Shown: positions 43,362-52,305 of the stretch, piece by piece | Numbering within the stretch: position 1 is the stretch's first letter | Layout: each line of letters begins with the position of its first letter | DNA from: Fulvimarina endophytica | GTDB taxonomy: Bacteria; Pseudomonadota; Alphaproteobacteria; Rhizobiales; Rhizobiaceae | Direction of reading: 5' to 3' | NCBI RefSeq assembly: GCF_003403015.1 | Contig: NZ_QURL01000002.1 | Span: 434,001 to 498,000 of the forward strand | DNA length: 64,000 nt | The notes under the pieces: generated by a model | Database searches by the model: none | What the model was told of the DNA's origin: nothing | Seen by the model: only the letters and a program-made list of their open reading frames with translations | Translations under genes and position numbers: made by a program

Positions 43362-44591
43362 ATGATCCAGAACACCGACGCGGCAGACGCTCCCATCGCC
43401 GAGCCGGATGGCGCTCGCGGCATCGGGACCGGTCTCACCATCCTCTTCGCCTTCGCCTGCGGGGCGCTCGCGGCCAATCTCTATTATGCCCAGCCGCTGG
43501 TCGCGCTGATCGGCGCCGATACCGGGCTGCCGGTCTCGCTGGAAAGCTTCATCGTCACGGCCGCGCAGGTCGGCTATGCGATCGGCCTCGTTCTTCTGGT
43601 TCCGCTCGGCGATATCGTCGAGAACCGCAAGCTGATCCTCGCGACGACGGCCCTCAATCTCGTGAGCCTTGCCGGGCTCGCCCTCCTGCCGGGTCTTGCG
43701 GCGCTCTTCGCGATGACCCTCCTCGTCGGCATTACCTCCTGCGCCGCCCAGATGATCGTGCCGCTCGCCGCCAATCTCGCGCCGGCGAGCCAGCGCGGCG
43801 CCGTCGTCGGAAACGTGATGACCGGGCTCCTCGGCGGCATCCTTCTCGCCCGGCCGATCGCGAGCTTTCTCGCCGAATATTTGGGCTGGCGCGGCGTGTT
43901 CGGCGTGTCGGGTCTCGCCGTCGGCGCGATCCTCGTCGCGGGCCTCTTTCTCGTTCCCGAGCGGCGTCCGAGCGCGGGCAAGGGTTACGGCGACCTCATC
44001 GCCTCGCTCGGCCGTCTCTTCATCGAGGAACCGGTGCTGCGACGGCGCGGGCTCTACCATGCGGCGATGTTCGCCTCCTTCTCGATGTTCTGGACCGCCG
44101 CGCCGATCATCCTGTTCCGCGAGCCGTTCAACTTCACATCGAGCGGCGTCGCCCTGTTCACGCTGGCAGGCGTCTTCGGCGTTTTCGCGGCCCCGGTGGC
44201 GGGGCGGCTCGCCGATCGCGGCCATGCCCGGCGCGGCACGGTGATCGCGATCTCGCTGGCGATCGCCGCCTTCGTCCTCGCCTGGTTCGGCAAGACGGTG
44301 TTCTGGCCGCTGCTTCTCGCCGGTATCGTGATCGATCTCGGCGTCCAGGCCAATCTCGTCCTCGGCCAGCGCGAGATCTACCAGCTGAACGAGACGATCC
44401 GGAACCGGCTGAACGCCGTCTACATGACCACCTTCTTCCTCGGCGGCGCGCTCGGCTCCTCGCTCGCGAGTCCGCTTCTGGAGAACTTCGGCTGGGCGGC
44501 GATCTGCCTGGTCGGCGCCGGGCTGCCGGCAGCCGCTCTCACCTATTTCGCGATCAGCGAGGGGCGGACGACTCACGCCTCGGGCGCGTAG
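43362..44591 (+). CDS. MFS transporter (multidrug/sugar efflux type)
   Basis: A 409-residue, twelve-helix major facilitator. The N-terminal half begins ANLYYAQPLVALIGADTGL, typical of the YgaY/YbcL-like proton-driven efflux subgroup; the loop after helix 2 reads PLGDIVENRK and the second-half equivalent GRLADRGHARRG. Substrate is unknown. It overlaps the convergent hexapeptide acetyltransferase gene by 19 bases at its 3' end. Confidence 0.87.
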   Translation: MIQNTDAADAPIAEPDGARGIGTGLTILFAFACGALAANLYYAQPLVALIGADTGLPVSLESFIVTAAQVGYAIGLVLLVPLGDIVENRKLILATTALNLVSLAGLALLPGLAALFAMTLLVGITSCAAQMIVPLAANLAPASQRGAVVGNVMTGLLGGILLARPIASFLAEYLGWRGVFGVSGLAVGAILVAGLFLVPERRPSAGKGYGDLIASLGRLFIEEPVLRRRGLYHAAMFASFSMFWTAAPIILFREPFNFTSSGVALFTLAGVFGVFAAPVAGRLADRGHARRGTVIAISLAIAAFVLAWFGKTVFWPLLLAGIVIDLGVQANLVLGQREIYQLNETIRNRLNAVYMTTFFLGGALGSSLASPLLENFGWAAICLVGAGLPAAALTYFAISEGRTTHASGA

Positions 44592-45244
44592 GCCTCCCAC
44601 TTGTCGAGAAAGGCGAGGATCGGCAGTTCGGCCATGTCGGGCACCGCCTCGAAGAGGACGTCATTCGGCCAGTCCCACCAGGCGAGCGCCTCGATCCTGT
44701 CGCAGACATCGTCCGTAAAGCGCCTGCGGATCGGGCGGGCCGGAACGCCGGCGGTGACCGTGAAGGGCGCGACGCTGCGCGTGACGACGGCATTGGCCCC
44801 GATCACCGCCCCGTCGCCGATGGTTACGCCGGGCATCACGACGGCATTCTGGCCGATCCAGACATCGTTGCCGATGGTCACGGAGTTTGCGCGCCTCTCG
44901 TCGAGAAAGGTCTGGTCGACCTGCCGCCAACGGAAATACTCGTTCGGACGATAGGCGATCTTGTGGGTGGTGATGCGTTCGAGCGGATGGGCGAGGGCAT
45001 TGATGCGGACATTGGGGGCGATGGAGCAGAACCGGCCGATCGCGGCGTAAGCGGCCTCGCCGCCGCTCTCGAAGTAGGAGAAGGCGCCCACCGTGACCTC
45101 GCGCAGGGTAACGCGGGGTCCGATCTCCACATGATCGCCGAGGCTGCAGCCTTTGGTCACGGCACTCTGGTGGACCTTCGGCCGGCCATCGCGAAATCGC
45201 AATTGGAGATGTGAGGGGTCGGCGTCTGGATCATAGGCTGCCAT
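44573..45244 (-). CDS. Hexapeptide-repeat acetyltransferase, phosphonate-associated type
   Basis: A 223-residue left-handed beta-helix protein. ATG 45244 (MAAYDPDADPSHLQL) is chosen; upstream frame is not family-like. Features: IGRFCSIAPNVRINALAHP, the catalytic-His region LAHPLERITTHK, TIGNDVWIGQNAVVMPGVTIGDGAVIGANAVV and VPARPIRRRF. This pattern is that of the Vat/CAT-type hexapeptide family often found in phosphonate utilisation clusters (TIGR03308-like). No phn genes are in the window, so the acceptor cannot be assigned. Confidence 0.8.
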   Translation of the reverse strand: MAAYDPDADPSHLQLRFRDGRPKVHQSAVTKGCSLGDHVEIGPRVTLREVTVGAFSYFESGGEAAYAAIGRFCSIAPNVRINALAHPLERITTHKIAYRPNEYFRWRQVDQTFLDERRANSVTIGNDVWIGQNAVVMPGVTIGDGAVIGANAVVTRSVAPFTVTAGVPARPIRRRFTDDVCDRIEALAWWDWPNDVLFEAVPDMAELPILAFLDKWEAYAPEA

Positions 45245-45317
45245 GATGATAACCGGTTCCTCGAAACATGACGGGACATTCGGGCGGCCGAGCGGCCGCG
45301 TCATCGAGGGGTGCACC

Positions 45318-45491
45318 ATGGTTATGCGGACCGACAAGAGCGGCGATGGGGCGGCCCTGCCGGTCTGGGCGCCGCTCCTGGGCCTCTGTCTTCTCGGCGG
45401 GGTGACGTTCGCGGCCGTCGCAGGCTGGGCGATCTATGGCGAGGACATCCTGTTGCAGGCCCTTTCCGATGGCTGGGCCCTGTGCTTCTGA
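45318..45491 (+). CDS. Small single-helix membrane protein upstream of SCO1
   Basis: A 57-residue protein from ATG 45318 (MVMRTDKSGDGAALPVW). It has one hydrophobic helix (LLGLCLLGGVTFAAVAGWAIY) and a short acidic C-terminus. I do not recognise a family. It ends 46 bases before the SCO1 gene on the same strand and may belong to the same transcript; the pairing suggests a role near copper or oxidase assembly, which is inference. Confidence 0.55.
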   Translation: MVMRTDKSGDGAALPVWAPLLGLCLLGGVTFAAVAGWAIYGEDILLQALSDGWALCF

Positions 45492-45537
45492 GCCAGGCCT
45501 CGACGCGTCGAGCCCCCGGACAATGGAGTGGAACCAT

Positions 45538-46128
45538 ATGAAAGCTGTAAGACTCGTCCTGTGGGTCGCCGTCGCCTTGCTCGCGGGCGCGACCCTTGCC
45601 GTCTTCTGGGCGATGCAGGGCAGCGGCCGTCCCGCGGTCGCCGACGAGCCCTACGGCTCGCCCTTCCAGCTCGTCGACCAGAACGGCGATGCGGTGACCG
45701 AACAGGCGCTGCGCGGCCGTCCCTCGGCGGTCTTCTTCGGCTTCACCCATTGTCCCGAGGTCTGCCCGACGACCCTCTACGAACTCTCCGGCTTCCAGAA
45801 GCAGATCGCCGAGGAGGGCGGCGATCCGTTCCAGATCGTCTTCGTCACCGTCGACCCGGAGCGCGATACGCCCGCGATCCTGAAGGATTATGTCGGTGCG
45901 CTTTCCGATGACGTTCTGGCGATCACCGGCGAGCCCGAGAAGGTCGCGGAGATGATCGGCAGCTGGGGCGTTTTCGCCCAGAAGGACGGCGAGGGCGAGA
46001 ACTACAACATGAACCACACGGCGACGACCTTCCTCATCGACGAGGCCGGGCATTTCGCGGGCACGATCGCCTACGGGGAAAAGGCGGAGACGGCCAAGGC
46101 CAAGCTGGAACGCCTGACCGGAGCCTGA
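45538..46128 (+). CDS. SCO1/SenC copper chaperone
   Basis: A 196-residue membrane-anchored thioredoxin-fold protein that delivers copper to CuA of cytochrome oxidase. ATG 45538 begins MKAVRLVLWVAVALLAGATL, the single anchor. The copper ligands are both Cys of HCPEVCPTTL and the distal His in NMNHTATTFLI; the TVDPERDTP loop is also present. It is located 40 kb from the oxidase cluster in this window, so which oxidase it serves is unknown. Confidence 0.93.
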   Translation: MKAVRLVLWVAVALLAGATLAVFWAMQGSGRPAVADEPYGSPFQLVDQNGDAVTEQALRGRPSAVFFGFTHCPEVCPTTLYELSGFQKQIAEEGGDPFQIVFVTVDPERDTPAILKDYVGALSDDVLAITGEPEKVAEMIGSWGVFAQKDGEGENYNMNHTATTFLIDEAGHFAGTIAYGEKAETAKAKLERLTGA

Positions 46129-46200
46129 TTGCGGCCGGCCGGCGCGCACCCCATGCTTTTGCATAGCTGACCCCGCCCGGGCGATCGGGAACCGGGAAGG

Positions 46201-46222
46201 CCGGACGATCCTTTCCGTCCGG
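46201..46222. repeat. Hairpin between SCO1 and the antiporter gene
   Basis: CCGGACG/CGTCCGG with an eight-base loop in a 183-base gap; no T-run, so its function is unclear. Confidence 0.35.
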
Positions 46223-46311
46223 ACCGCCGGAGCTATCTTCGGCGTCCACGACCTGTCGCGCGCGATCTGCGGCGCGCTCTCCCATCTGACAATGCATCGG
46301 AACGAACCTGA

Positions 46312-48195
46312 ATGAGCGATCTCGCCTTTCAAATCGCGGTCATCGGCTTTGCCGGCATCGCGGCTCAATGGGTCGCCTGGAAGCTGCAACTCCCGGCCAT
46401 CGTTCTGCTGCTTGCCGTCGGACTGGTCTTCGGGCCGTTCACCGGGATGATGAATCCGGCCGCCGATTTCGGTGAGCTCTATACCCCGCTCGTCTCGACG
46501 GCGGTCGCGATCATTCTCTTCGAGGGCGGCCTGACCCTCAACTTCCGCGAGATTCGCGAGACCTCCGTGGCGGTCCGGCGCATCGTCCTCTTCTCGGGTC
46601 CCATGGTCTGGGTCATGACGGCGCTCGCCGCCCATTATGTCGGCGCCCTGTCCTGGCCGACCTCCATGGTTCTCGGTGCCCTTCTCGTCGTCACCGGCCC
46701 GACCGTCATCATGCCGCTCCTCAGAAACGCCAAGCTGAAGAGCCGCCCCGCCTCGATCCTGAGATGGGAGGCGATCGTCAATGATCCGGTCGGCGCGCTC
46801 TTCGCCGTGGTCGCGTTCGAAGGCTATCTCGTTCTTCACGGAAACCACGAGGCGGAGAGCCTCGTTTTCTCGCTCTTCCTGGCCCTCATCCTCGCGATCG
46901 GCGGCGGCATTCTCGCCGGAAAGGCGCTGAGCTGGCTGTTTGCGCGTGGCCATTCGCCCGAATATCTCAAGGCACCCATCCTGTTCGCCGCCGTCGTCGC
47001 GATGAATGCGCTGACGAACATGGTGCTGGAGGAAGCCGGGCTCCTCACCGTGACGGTCATGGGCATCACCATGGCCAATTCGAAGATCTCTTCCCTCAGC
47101 GAGCTTCGCCGCTTCAAGGAGACGATCACCATCCTGCTCGTCTCGGGCCTCTTCATCGCGCTCACCGCATCCCTGCAGATGGAGACCCTTCTCAGCCTCC
47201 AATGGGAGGCGCTGTTCTTCATCCTCGTCGTCATGGCGGTGGTGCGGCCCATCGCGATCGGACTTGCCACCATCGGCACGGGTCTCGACTGGAAGGAGCG
47301 GCTGCTGGTCAGCTGGATCGCCCCGCGCGGTATCGTCGCCGTGGCCGTCGCCGGCCTCTTCGGCGCGACCCTGACCGATCTCGGCGTCGCCGACGGCCAG
47401 CAGATGATCGCCTACACCTTCGCGGTGGTGGCGATGACGATCTTCCTGCACGGCTTCTCGCTGGGGCCCCTCTCGAGGCTCCTCGGCCTGAAGGCTGCCA
47501 ACCGGCCCGGCATCCTGCTCGTCGGCTCCTCGCCCTTCACCATCTCCTTCGCCAAACGGCTGAAGACCGACGAGGTGCCGGTGCTGATCGCCGACGACAA
47601 CTGGGTGCACATTTCCGAAGCCCGCTATTCCGAAGTCGAGACCTGGTACGGGGAAATTCTTTCGGAGGCGGCGCACCACAACCTCAACCTCGCCCGGTTC
47701 GATCATCTCGTCGCCGCCACCGACAACGACGCCTACAATGCGCTGATCACCACCGACTTCGCGCCCGAGATCGGGCGCTCGAACGTCTTCCAGATCGGGC
47801 GGAGCGGGGGCTCGGAGCGCCGCTCCATGAACTTCACCATCGGCGGCCTGCCGCTGTTCAAGCCCGGCAAGACCTATCCCGAACTGAACGGGATGATCGA
47901 TCAGGGCTGGGTCTTCCAGTCGACCCGACTCACCGAGGAATTCGACTACGAGGACTTCAGGGCCGGCCGGCCCGAGGAGGCCGAGGTGATCCTGTGGATC
48001 AAGCCGTCCGGCGCGATCGTCTTCTCCACGGTTGAAGGGGCGGGGCTGCCCCAGGAGGGCGACCGCATCATCTCTTTCGCGCCGCCCCGCCTTGCGCGCG
48101 ACCGCGAGAAGATCGAGAAGGCCACGACGACGGACAAGGTGAAGCGCGAGGAGCGCGCGCGTCACACGACCGAGGTCATGACGAACAAGGCGTGA
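46312..48195 (+). CDS. CPA1-type cation:proton antiporter with C-terminal regulatory domain
   Basis: A 627-residue NhaP-type antiporter. Twelve or so helices (about 5-410) include the ion-site motif WEAIVNDPVGALFA with the conserved Asn-Asp pair, and LLVVTGPTVIMPLL. Residues about 415-520 (GILLVGSSPFTISFAKRL, VPVLIADDNW, DHLVAATDNDAYNALI) look like a TrkA-N/RCK-type nucleotide-binding fold without a clear GXGXXG motif. A charged tail ends the protein. Sodium or potassium/proton exchange for pH and salt homeostasis is the likely role. The prmA start overlaps its stop. Confidence 0.92.
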   Translation: MSDLAFQIAVIGFAGIAAQWVAWKLQLPAIVLLLAVGLVFGPFTGMMNPAADFGELYTPLVSTAVAIILFEGGLTLNFREIRETSVAVRRIVLFSGPMVWVMTALAAHYVGALSWPTSMVLGALLVVTGPTVIMPLLRNAKLKSRPASILRWEAIVNDPVGALFAVVAFEGYLVLHGNHEAESLVFSLFLALILAIGGGILAGKALSWLFARGHSPEYLKAPILFAAVVAMNALTNMVLEEAGLLTVTVMGITMANSKISSLSELRRFKETITILLVSGLFIALTASLQMETLLSLQWEALFFILVVMAVVRPIAIGLATIGTGLDWKERLLVSWIAPRGIVAVAVAGLFGATLTDLGVADGQQMIAYTFAVVAMTIFLHGFSLGPLSRLLGLKAANRPGILLVGSSPFTISFAKRLKTDEVPVLIADDNWVHISEARYSEVETWYGEILSEAAHHNLNLARFDHLVAATDNDAYNALITTDFAPEIGRSNVFQIGRSGGSERRSMNFTIGGLPLFKPGKTYPELNGMIDQGWVFQSTRLTEEFDYEDFRAGRPEEAEVILWIKPSGAIVFSTVEGAGLPQEGDRIISFAPPRLARDREKIEKATTTDKVKREERARHTTEVMTNKA

Positions 48196-49067
48196 ATGCG
48201 ATGCAGGTCCGATATTACGTAAAGGGCACCAAGCTCGAGGCCGAAGCCTGGTATGCCGCGATCGAGCCCGTCTTCGAGGACGAGGGTGCGCCCATCGCCA
48301 TCACCGAGATCGACGAGGCGAACGCGGTCTTCGAGACGGCCGCCTATCTCGACGTGCCGGAAGGTGGCGACCGGGCCGGCGACTTCGCGCGCGCGGCAGG
48401 TGTCCCGGTCGAGCGCGTCGGGCGCGAGGCGATCGAGAACAAGGACTGGATGGCGGAGGTTCTCGCCGGCCTCAAGCCCGTGCGGGCCGGGCGGTTCCTC
48501 GTCCACGGCGCCCATGACAGGGACGCGGTGGCGGAGGGCGACATCGCGATCGAAATCGAGGCGGGAATGGCCTTCGGAACCGGCCATCATGGCACGACGG
48601 CGGGCTGTCTCACCCTGATCGAGGAGGAGGTCTCGCGCCGGCTTCCGCGATCGACGCTCGACCTCGGGACGGGAAGCGCCGTACTGGCGATCGGCCTCGC
48701 CAAGCTCGGCGGCATGGCGGTGCTCGCCACGGATATCGATCCCGTCGCGGTCGAGGTCGCCCGGCAGAATGCCGCGGCGAACGGCGTCGGCACTCTCGTC
48801 GAGGTCGTGGAGGCGGTCGGCTTCGCCTCGGCACGGGTCGAGGAGCGCGCTCCCTACGATCTGATCGTCGCCAATGTGCTTGCCGGCCCCCTGAAGGAGA
48901 TGGCGCCGGACTTTGCCCGGCACCTCGCGCCGCAGGGCCGCGTCATCCTTTCCGGCATTCTGGACAGCCAGCACGACGGAGTGGTGGAGGCGTTCGTCGC
49001 CGAAGGCCTGAAACACGAGAAGACGTTGCCGATCGGCGAATGGGTGACCCTGCTCCTCAGAGGCTGA
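48192..49067 (+). CDS. prmA: Ribosomal protein L11 methyltransferase
   Basis: A 291-residue SAM-dependent enzyme that trimethylates L11. GTG 48192 overlaps the antiporter stop; ATG 48201 is an alternative. The N-terminal substrate domain is followed by the Rossmann domain with AFGTGHHGTTAGCL, the SAM loop DLGTGSAVLAIGLAKLG, DIDPVAVEVARQN and IVANVLAGPLKEMAP. These match PrmA well. The linkage to an antiporter gene looks incidental. Confidence 0.92.
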   Translation: MNAMQVRYYVKGTKLEAEAWYAAIEPVFEDEGAPIAITEIDEANAVFETAAYLDVPEGGDRAGDFARAAGVPVERVGREAIENKDWMAEVLAGLKPVRAGRFLVHGAHDRDAVAEGDIAIEIEAGMAFGTGHHGTTAGCLTLIEEEVSRRLPRSTLDLGTGSAVLAIGLAKLGGMAVLATDIDPVAVEVARQNAAANGVGTLVEVVEAVGFASARVEERAPYDLIVANVLAGPLKEMAPDFARHLAPQGRVILSGILDSQHDGVVEAFVAEGLKHEKTLPIGEWVTLLLRG

Positions 49068-49085
49068 TCCGGGAGCGCCGCCCAT

Positions 49086-49114
49086 GAAAAAGCCCGCGCC
49101 GGACGGCACGGGCT
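49086..49114 (-). terminator. Rho-independent terminator for the reverse-strand small gene
   Basis: On the reverse strand, AGCCCGTGCC pairs with GGCGCGGGCT (one G-U) around a four-base loop and is followed by TTTTT, 53 bases after the stop of the gene at 49167-49370. Read the other way it has only a weak T-rich tail for prmA. Confidence 0.75.
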
Positions 49115-49166
49115 CATCATATTCGGGAGATCCGCGCGAACCCTTTCGGGCCTGCGCTTCGTCGCA

Positions 49167-49370
49167 TCAGCGGGTCGGACCGGAGGGGTCGACGGGCATG
49201 AGATTGCGCAGTGACTCCATATCGCGGCCGTAGAGAGCGAGATTGTTGCGGACATAGGCGCGGGCCTGACGCTCGCGGGCTTCGATCATCCGGTCGAGCG
49301 CGTTGCGGAACATGCCCTTGCCCGACGACGCCTTGCGGGTGGAGGGATCGTTGTAACCGTTCTGAGCCAT
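49167..49370 (-). CDS. Small basic protein of unknown function
   Basis: A 67-residue protein starting at ATG 49370 with AAGGA nine bases upstream; the earlier ATG at 49379 has no spacing to that site. Sequence features: RKASSGKGMFRNALDRMIEARERQARAYVRNNLALYG, mainly helical and basic, somewhat like the short DUF1127-type proteins of Hyphomicrobiales but without their LPxxLLxDxG motif. Its own terminator and ribosome site support it as a real gene. Confidence 0.7.
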   Translation of the reverse strand: MAQNGYNDPSTRKASSGKGMFRNALDRMIEARERQARAYVRNNLALYGRDMESLRNLMPVDPSGPTR

Positions 49371-49670
49371 ACTCTTCATTCCTTCTGGTGACCTGTCTCC
49401 CTGCACGCAATATGGCTTGTTCCCGGCCCGTCAGTCAGGGTGTCGGGCGCATAGCTGCCTTCCGTTCGCTGCAATGCAACATGGACGGACGTTAAGGGCG
49501 CGGAAAGCGACTTCTGCAGCGGCGCGGCGCCTCTGAAACGAGAGACGCACGGTATCGCCCTCGCGGGCGGGCGCCGAACGCGTTACAGCATCGGACCGAA
49601 AAGTGGACCCGGTTCTCGGGCCATCCGAGGCTCCAGACCGCTCCAAAGGCATCAGACGGGATCATCAGGC
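49371..49670. other. Intergenic region with divergent promoters and a repeat
   Basis: 300 bases between the small reverse gene and aminopeptidase P. It holds repeat copy 2 (49588-49631) and presumably divergent promoters; no clear -35/-10 pair or further gene was seen. Confidence 0.5.
49588..49631. repeat. Palindromic intergenic repeat, copy 2
   Basis: Begins GCATCGGACCGAAAAGTGGA and continues CCCGGTTCTCGG then CCATCCGAGGC. The right arm has one change compared with the GCATCGGA/TCCGATGC arms of copies 1 and 3, so it is decaying. It lies 40 bases before the aminopeptidase P start. Confidence 0.65.
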
Positions 49671-51506
49671 ATGTTTCAGAGCTTCGACGAAATCAGCGAC
49701 GCCTCGCAAAGTGCGGATCGGCTGGCGGCGCTGCGCGCGCGCCTCGACGCCCTCGGTGTCGACGGCTTCGTGGTGCCGCGCGCCGATCGCCATCAGAACG
49801 AATACATCCCCCGCACCGAAGCCCGCCTCGAATGGCTGACCGGCTTCACCGGTTCTGCGGGAACCGCCGTAATCCTCAAGGACCGCGCTGCCGTTCTGTC
49901 CGATGGCCGCTATACGCTTCAGCTTCGCAGCCAGATCGACCTTTCGGCCTTCGAGCCGGTGTCCTCGGTCGAGACGTCGGTGACGGACTATCTTCTGGAG
50001 CATGCCTGCGGCGCGACCATCGGCATCGATCCATGGCTGACGACGCTTGCGGGGACGGAGCGGCTGAAGACCGCGCTCGAGAAGCGCGGCGGCACGCTCG
50101 TGACCCTGGACGGCAATCCGATCGACGCGATCTGGAGCGATCGACCCTCCGCCTCGGCCGGCCCCGTCCGCCTCCAGCCCCTTCGCTTTGCCGGACGAAG
50201 CGCCGAAGAGAAGATCGCCGAAATCGCGGAGGCCGTGGAGAAGGCGGGATGCGACCTGACGGTCCTGACCGATCCCGCATCGGTCGCCTGGCTGTTCAAT
50301 ATCCGCGGCAGCGATGTCGAGCACACGCCGCTCGTCCTGTCCTTCGCAGTGGTGACGAAGAGCGCGGACGCGGTTCTTTTCGTCGACGAGACGAAGCTGA
50401 CGGGGGAGGTTCGCGACGCCCTGACAAAGACCTGCGCGATCGAAGCCTATGGTGATTTCGCAGAGCATCTGCGCCGGGCGAGCGCGGGCGCGAGGATCGG
50501 TCTCGATCGCGAACTGGTCGCGGCTGCCATCGGCGAGATCGTCGCGGGCGCTGGTGGCACCGCCGAGCTCATGGATGACCCGGTGCGTCTCGCTCGCGCG
50601 CGCAAGAACGAGGCGGAGATCGCCGGAAGCCGAAGCGCCCACATCCGCGATGGCGCGGCCATGGTCGCCTTCCTCGCATGGCTCGACCGGCAGGCGCCGG
50701 GCTCGGTCACCGAGATCGCGGCGGCCGAACGTCTCGAGAGCCTGCGCGCGCAGGCCGGCGAGGCCGGCGGCATGCCGCTTCAGGACATTTCCTTCGACAC
50801 GATTTCGGGCAGCGGGCCGAACGGCGCGATCGTCCATTACCGGGTCAATCGCCAGACCGATCGCAGCCTCGGAGACGGCGAGCTCTTCCTTCTCGATTCC
50901 GGCGGCCAGTATCAGGACGGCACGACGGATATCACGCGCACGGTCGCGATCGGCGAGCCGTCGGCCGAGATGCGCGCGATGTTCACCCGCGTTCTCAAGG
51001 GCATGATCGCGATCACGCTCGCCCGCTTTCCCAAGGGCACGCGCGGCGTCGATATCGACGTCCTCGCGCGGATCGCCCTGTGGAAGGCCGGTGTCGACTA
51101 TGCCCACGGCACGGGCCATGGCGTCGGGTCCTTCCTCGCTGTCCACGAGGGTCCCCAGTCGATCTCCCGCCGAGGCATGACGGCCTTCGAGCCGGGCATG
51201 ATCGTCTCCAACGAACCCGGCTACTACAAGGAAGGGGCCTACGGCATCCGCATCGAGAACCTCGTTCTCGTGACACCGGAGGAGACGATCGAAGGCGGCG
51301 AGAAGCCGATGCTGGGCTTCGAGACCCTGACCCTCTGCCCCATCGATCGCCGCCTCGTGGATCTTGCGCTTCTGACCGAGGAGGAGCGCGACTGGCTCGA
51401 TGCCTATCATGCCCGCGTGCGGGGCGAACTCTTGCCCCATCTTTCGGCTGAGGATGCGGACTGGCTGGGCGAAGCCACGCGGCCACTCGCCTCGGGCGTG
51501 AACTGA
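49671..51506 (+). CDS. Xaa-Pro aminopeptidase (aminopeptidase P, M24B)
   Basis: A 611-residue three-domain aminopeptidase P that removes N-terminal residues preceding proline. The two creatinase-like N-domains (about 10-300) are followed by the pita-bread catalytic domain. Metal ligands are visible: the two Asp in DSGGQYQDGTTDITRT, His in GTGHGVGSFLAVHEGP, and Glu in NEPGYYKEGAYGIRIEN. The length and three-domain form match eukaryote-like and alphaproteobacterial long APP, not the shorter E. coli PepP. Confidence 0.93.
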   Translation: MFQSFDEISDASQSADRLAALRARLDALGVDGFVVPRADRHQNEYIPRTEARLEWLTGFTGSAGTAVILKDRAAVLSDGRYTLQLRSQIDLSAFEPVSSVETSVTDYLLEHACGATIGIDPWLTTLAGTERLKTALEKRGGTLVTLDGNPIDAIWSDRPSASAGPVRLQPLRFAGRSAEEKIAEIAEAVEKAGCDLTVLTDPASVAWLFNIRGSDVEHTPLVLSFAVVTKSADAVLFVDETKLTGEVRDALTKTCAIEAYGDFAEHLRRASAGARIGLDRELVAAAIGEIVAGAGGTAELMDDPVRLARARKNEAEIAGSRSAHIRDGAAMVAFLAWLDRQAPGSVTEIAAAERLESLRAQAGEAGGMPLQDISFDTISGSGPNGAIVHYRVNRQTDRSLGDGELFLLDSGGQYQDGTTDITRTVAIGEPSAEMRAMFTRVLKGMIAITLARFPKGTRGVDIDVLARIALWKAGVDYAHGTGHGVGSFLAVHEGPQSISRRGMTAFEPGMIVSNEPGYYKEGAYGIRIENLVLVTPEETIEGGEKPMLGFETLTLCPIDRRLVDLALLTEEERDWLDAYHARVRGELLPHLSAEDADWLGEATRPLASGVN

Positions 51507-51561
51507 TCCATCTCAACGGGCAGGTGAACAGGCCCTGCCGTGATTTGAGGAGAGTGTTTCG

Positions 51562-51963
51562 ATGGATGTCACCCGCGCCGCCGATCGGAAAACCAATCCC
51601 GCGCCCCAAGACTACTTCACCGGCGACGTGACGGTGGAGACACTGTTTTCCGCGCCGGAGCCGGCCCGGGCCGGAGCCGCTCGCGTCACCTTCCAGCCGG
51701 GCGCCCGCACGGCCTGGCACACCCATCCCCTCGGCCAGACGCTCTACATCACCGAAGGCCGGGGCCGGGTGCAGCGCGATTGCGGCGACGTGATCGAGGT
51801 CTCGGCCGGCGACGTCGTGATGTTCGCACCCGGCGAGAAGCATTGGCATGGCGCCGCCAAGGACAGCGCGATGACCCATATCGCCGTCCACGAGCGTCAG
51901 GACGGCAGCACCGTGGACTGGCTGGAGCATGTCACGGACGAGCAATATGACGGGACGGTGTGA
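51562..51963 (+). CDS. Single cupin, manganese hydroxynitrile lyase-like
   Basis: A 133-residue one-domain cupin. Metal ligands by position are His53, His55, Gln59 (AWHTHPLGQTLYI) and His94 (GEKHWHGAA). The sequence aligns end to end without gaps to the cupin-type (R)-hydroxynitrile lyase of Granulicella as I remember it, including His106 in MTHIAVH and the tail VDWLEHVTDEQY. At the site corresponding to Gln110 there is His110. Such cupins cleave or form cyanohydrins in vitro; the cellular role is unknown. It follows aminopeptidase P by 55 bases. Confidence 0.75.
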   Translation: MDVTRAADRKTNPAPQDYFTGDVTVETLFSAPEPARAGAARVTFQPGARTAWHTHPLGQTLYITEGRGRVQRDCGDVIEVSAGDVVMFAPGEKHWHGAAKDSAMTHIAVHERQDGSTVDWLEHVTDEQYDGTV

Positions 51964-52051
51964 GGCTGGGCCAAGCGCGCGCCTGCGCTTTCATCGCCGG
52001 GCCATCCATCCTATCTGAGCGTCGAGAGACGAGGAATTCGAGGCAGTCGTC

Positions 52052-52303
52052 ATGAAGCTGAGCTATTTCGCCTGGGTGCGCGAGCGCATCGGCAAATCCG
52101 ATGAGGAGGTGGCCCTGCCCGCCGGCGTCGAGACGGTCTCGGACCTTCTCGACTGGCTGCGAAGCCGGGGCGAGAACTACGAATACGCCCTGCAGGTCCC
52201 CGAGATCATCCGCGTCGCCATAGATCAGGAGCATGTGGATCATTCCGAGCGGCTGGCCGGCGCCGGCGAGATCGCGCTCTTCCCCCCGATGACCGGAGGC
52301 TGA
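52052..52303 (+). CDS. moaD: Molybdopterin synthase sulfur carrier subunit MoaD
   Basis: An 83-residue ubiquitin-like protein (KLSYFAWVRERIGKSDEEV) ending in the required Gly-Gly (FPPMTGG), the site of thiocarboxylation. It carries sulfur for conversion of precursor Z to molybdopterin. The moaE gene follows after two bases. Confidence 0.95.
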   Translation: MKLSYFAWVRERIGKSDEEVALPAGVETVSDLLDWLRSRGENYEYALQVPEIIRVAIDQEHVDHSERLAGAGEIALFPPMTGG

Positions 52304-52305
52304 CC

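Noticed and set aside
45322..48165. Open frame of about 950 codons antisense to SCO1 and the antiporter
   Set aside because: It spans two recognised genes and the gap between them, and has the charged, low-complexity make-up of antisense readings.
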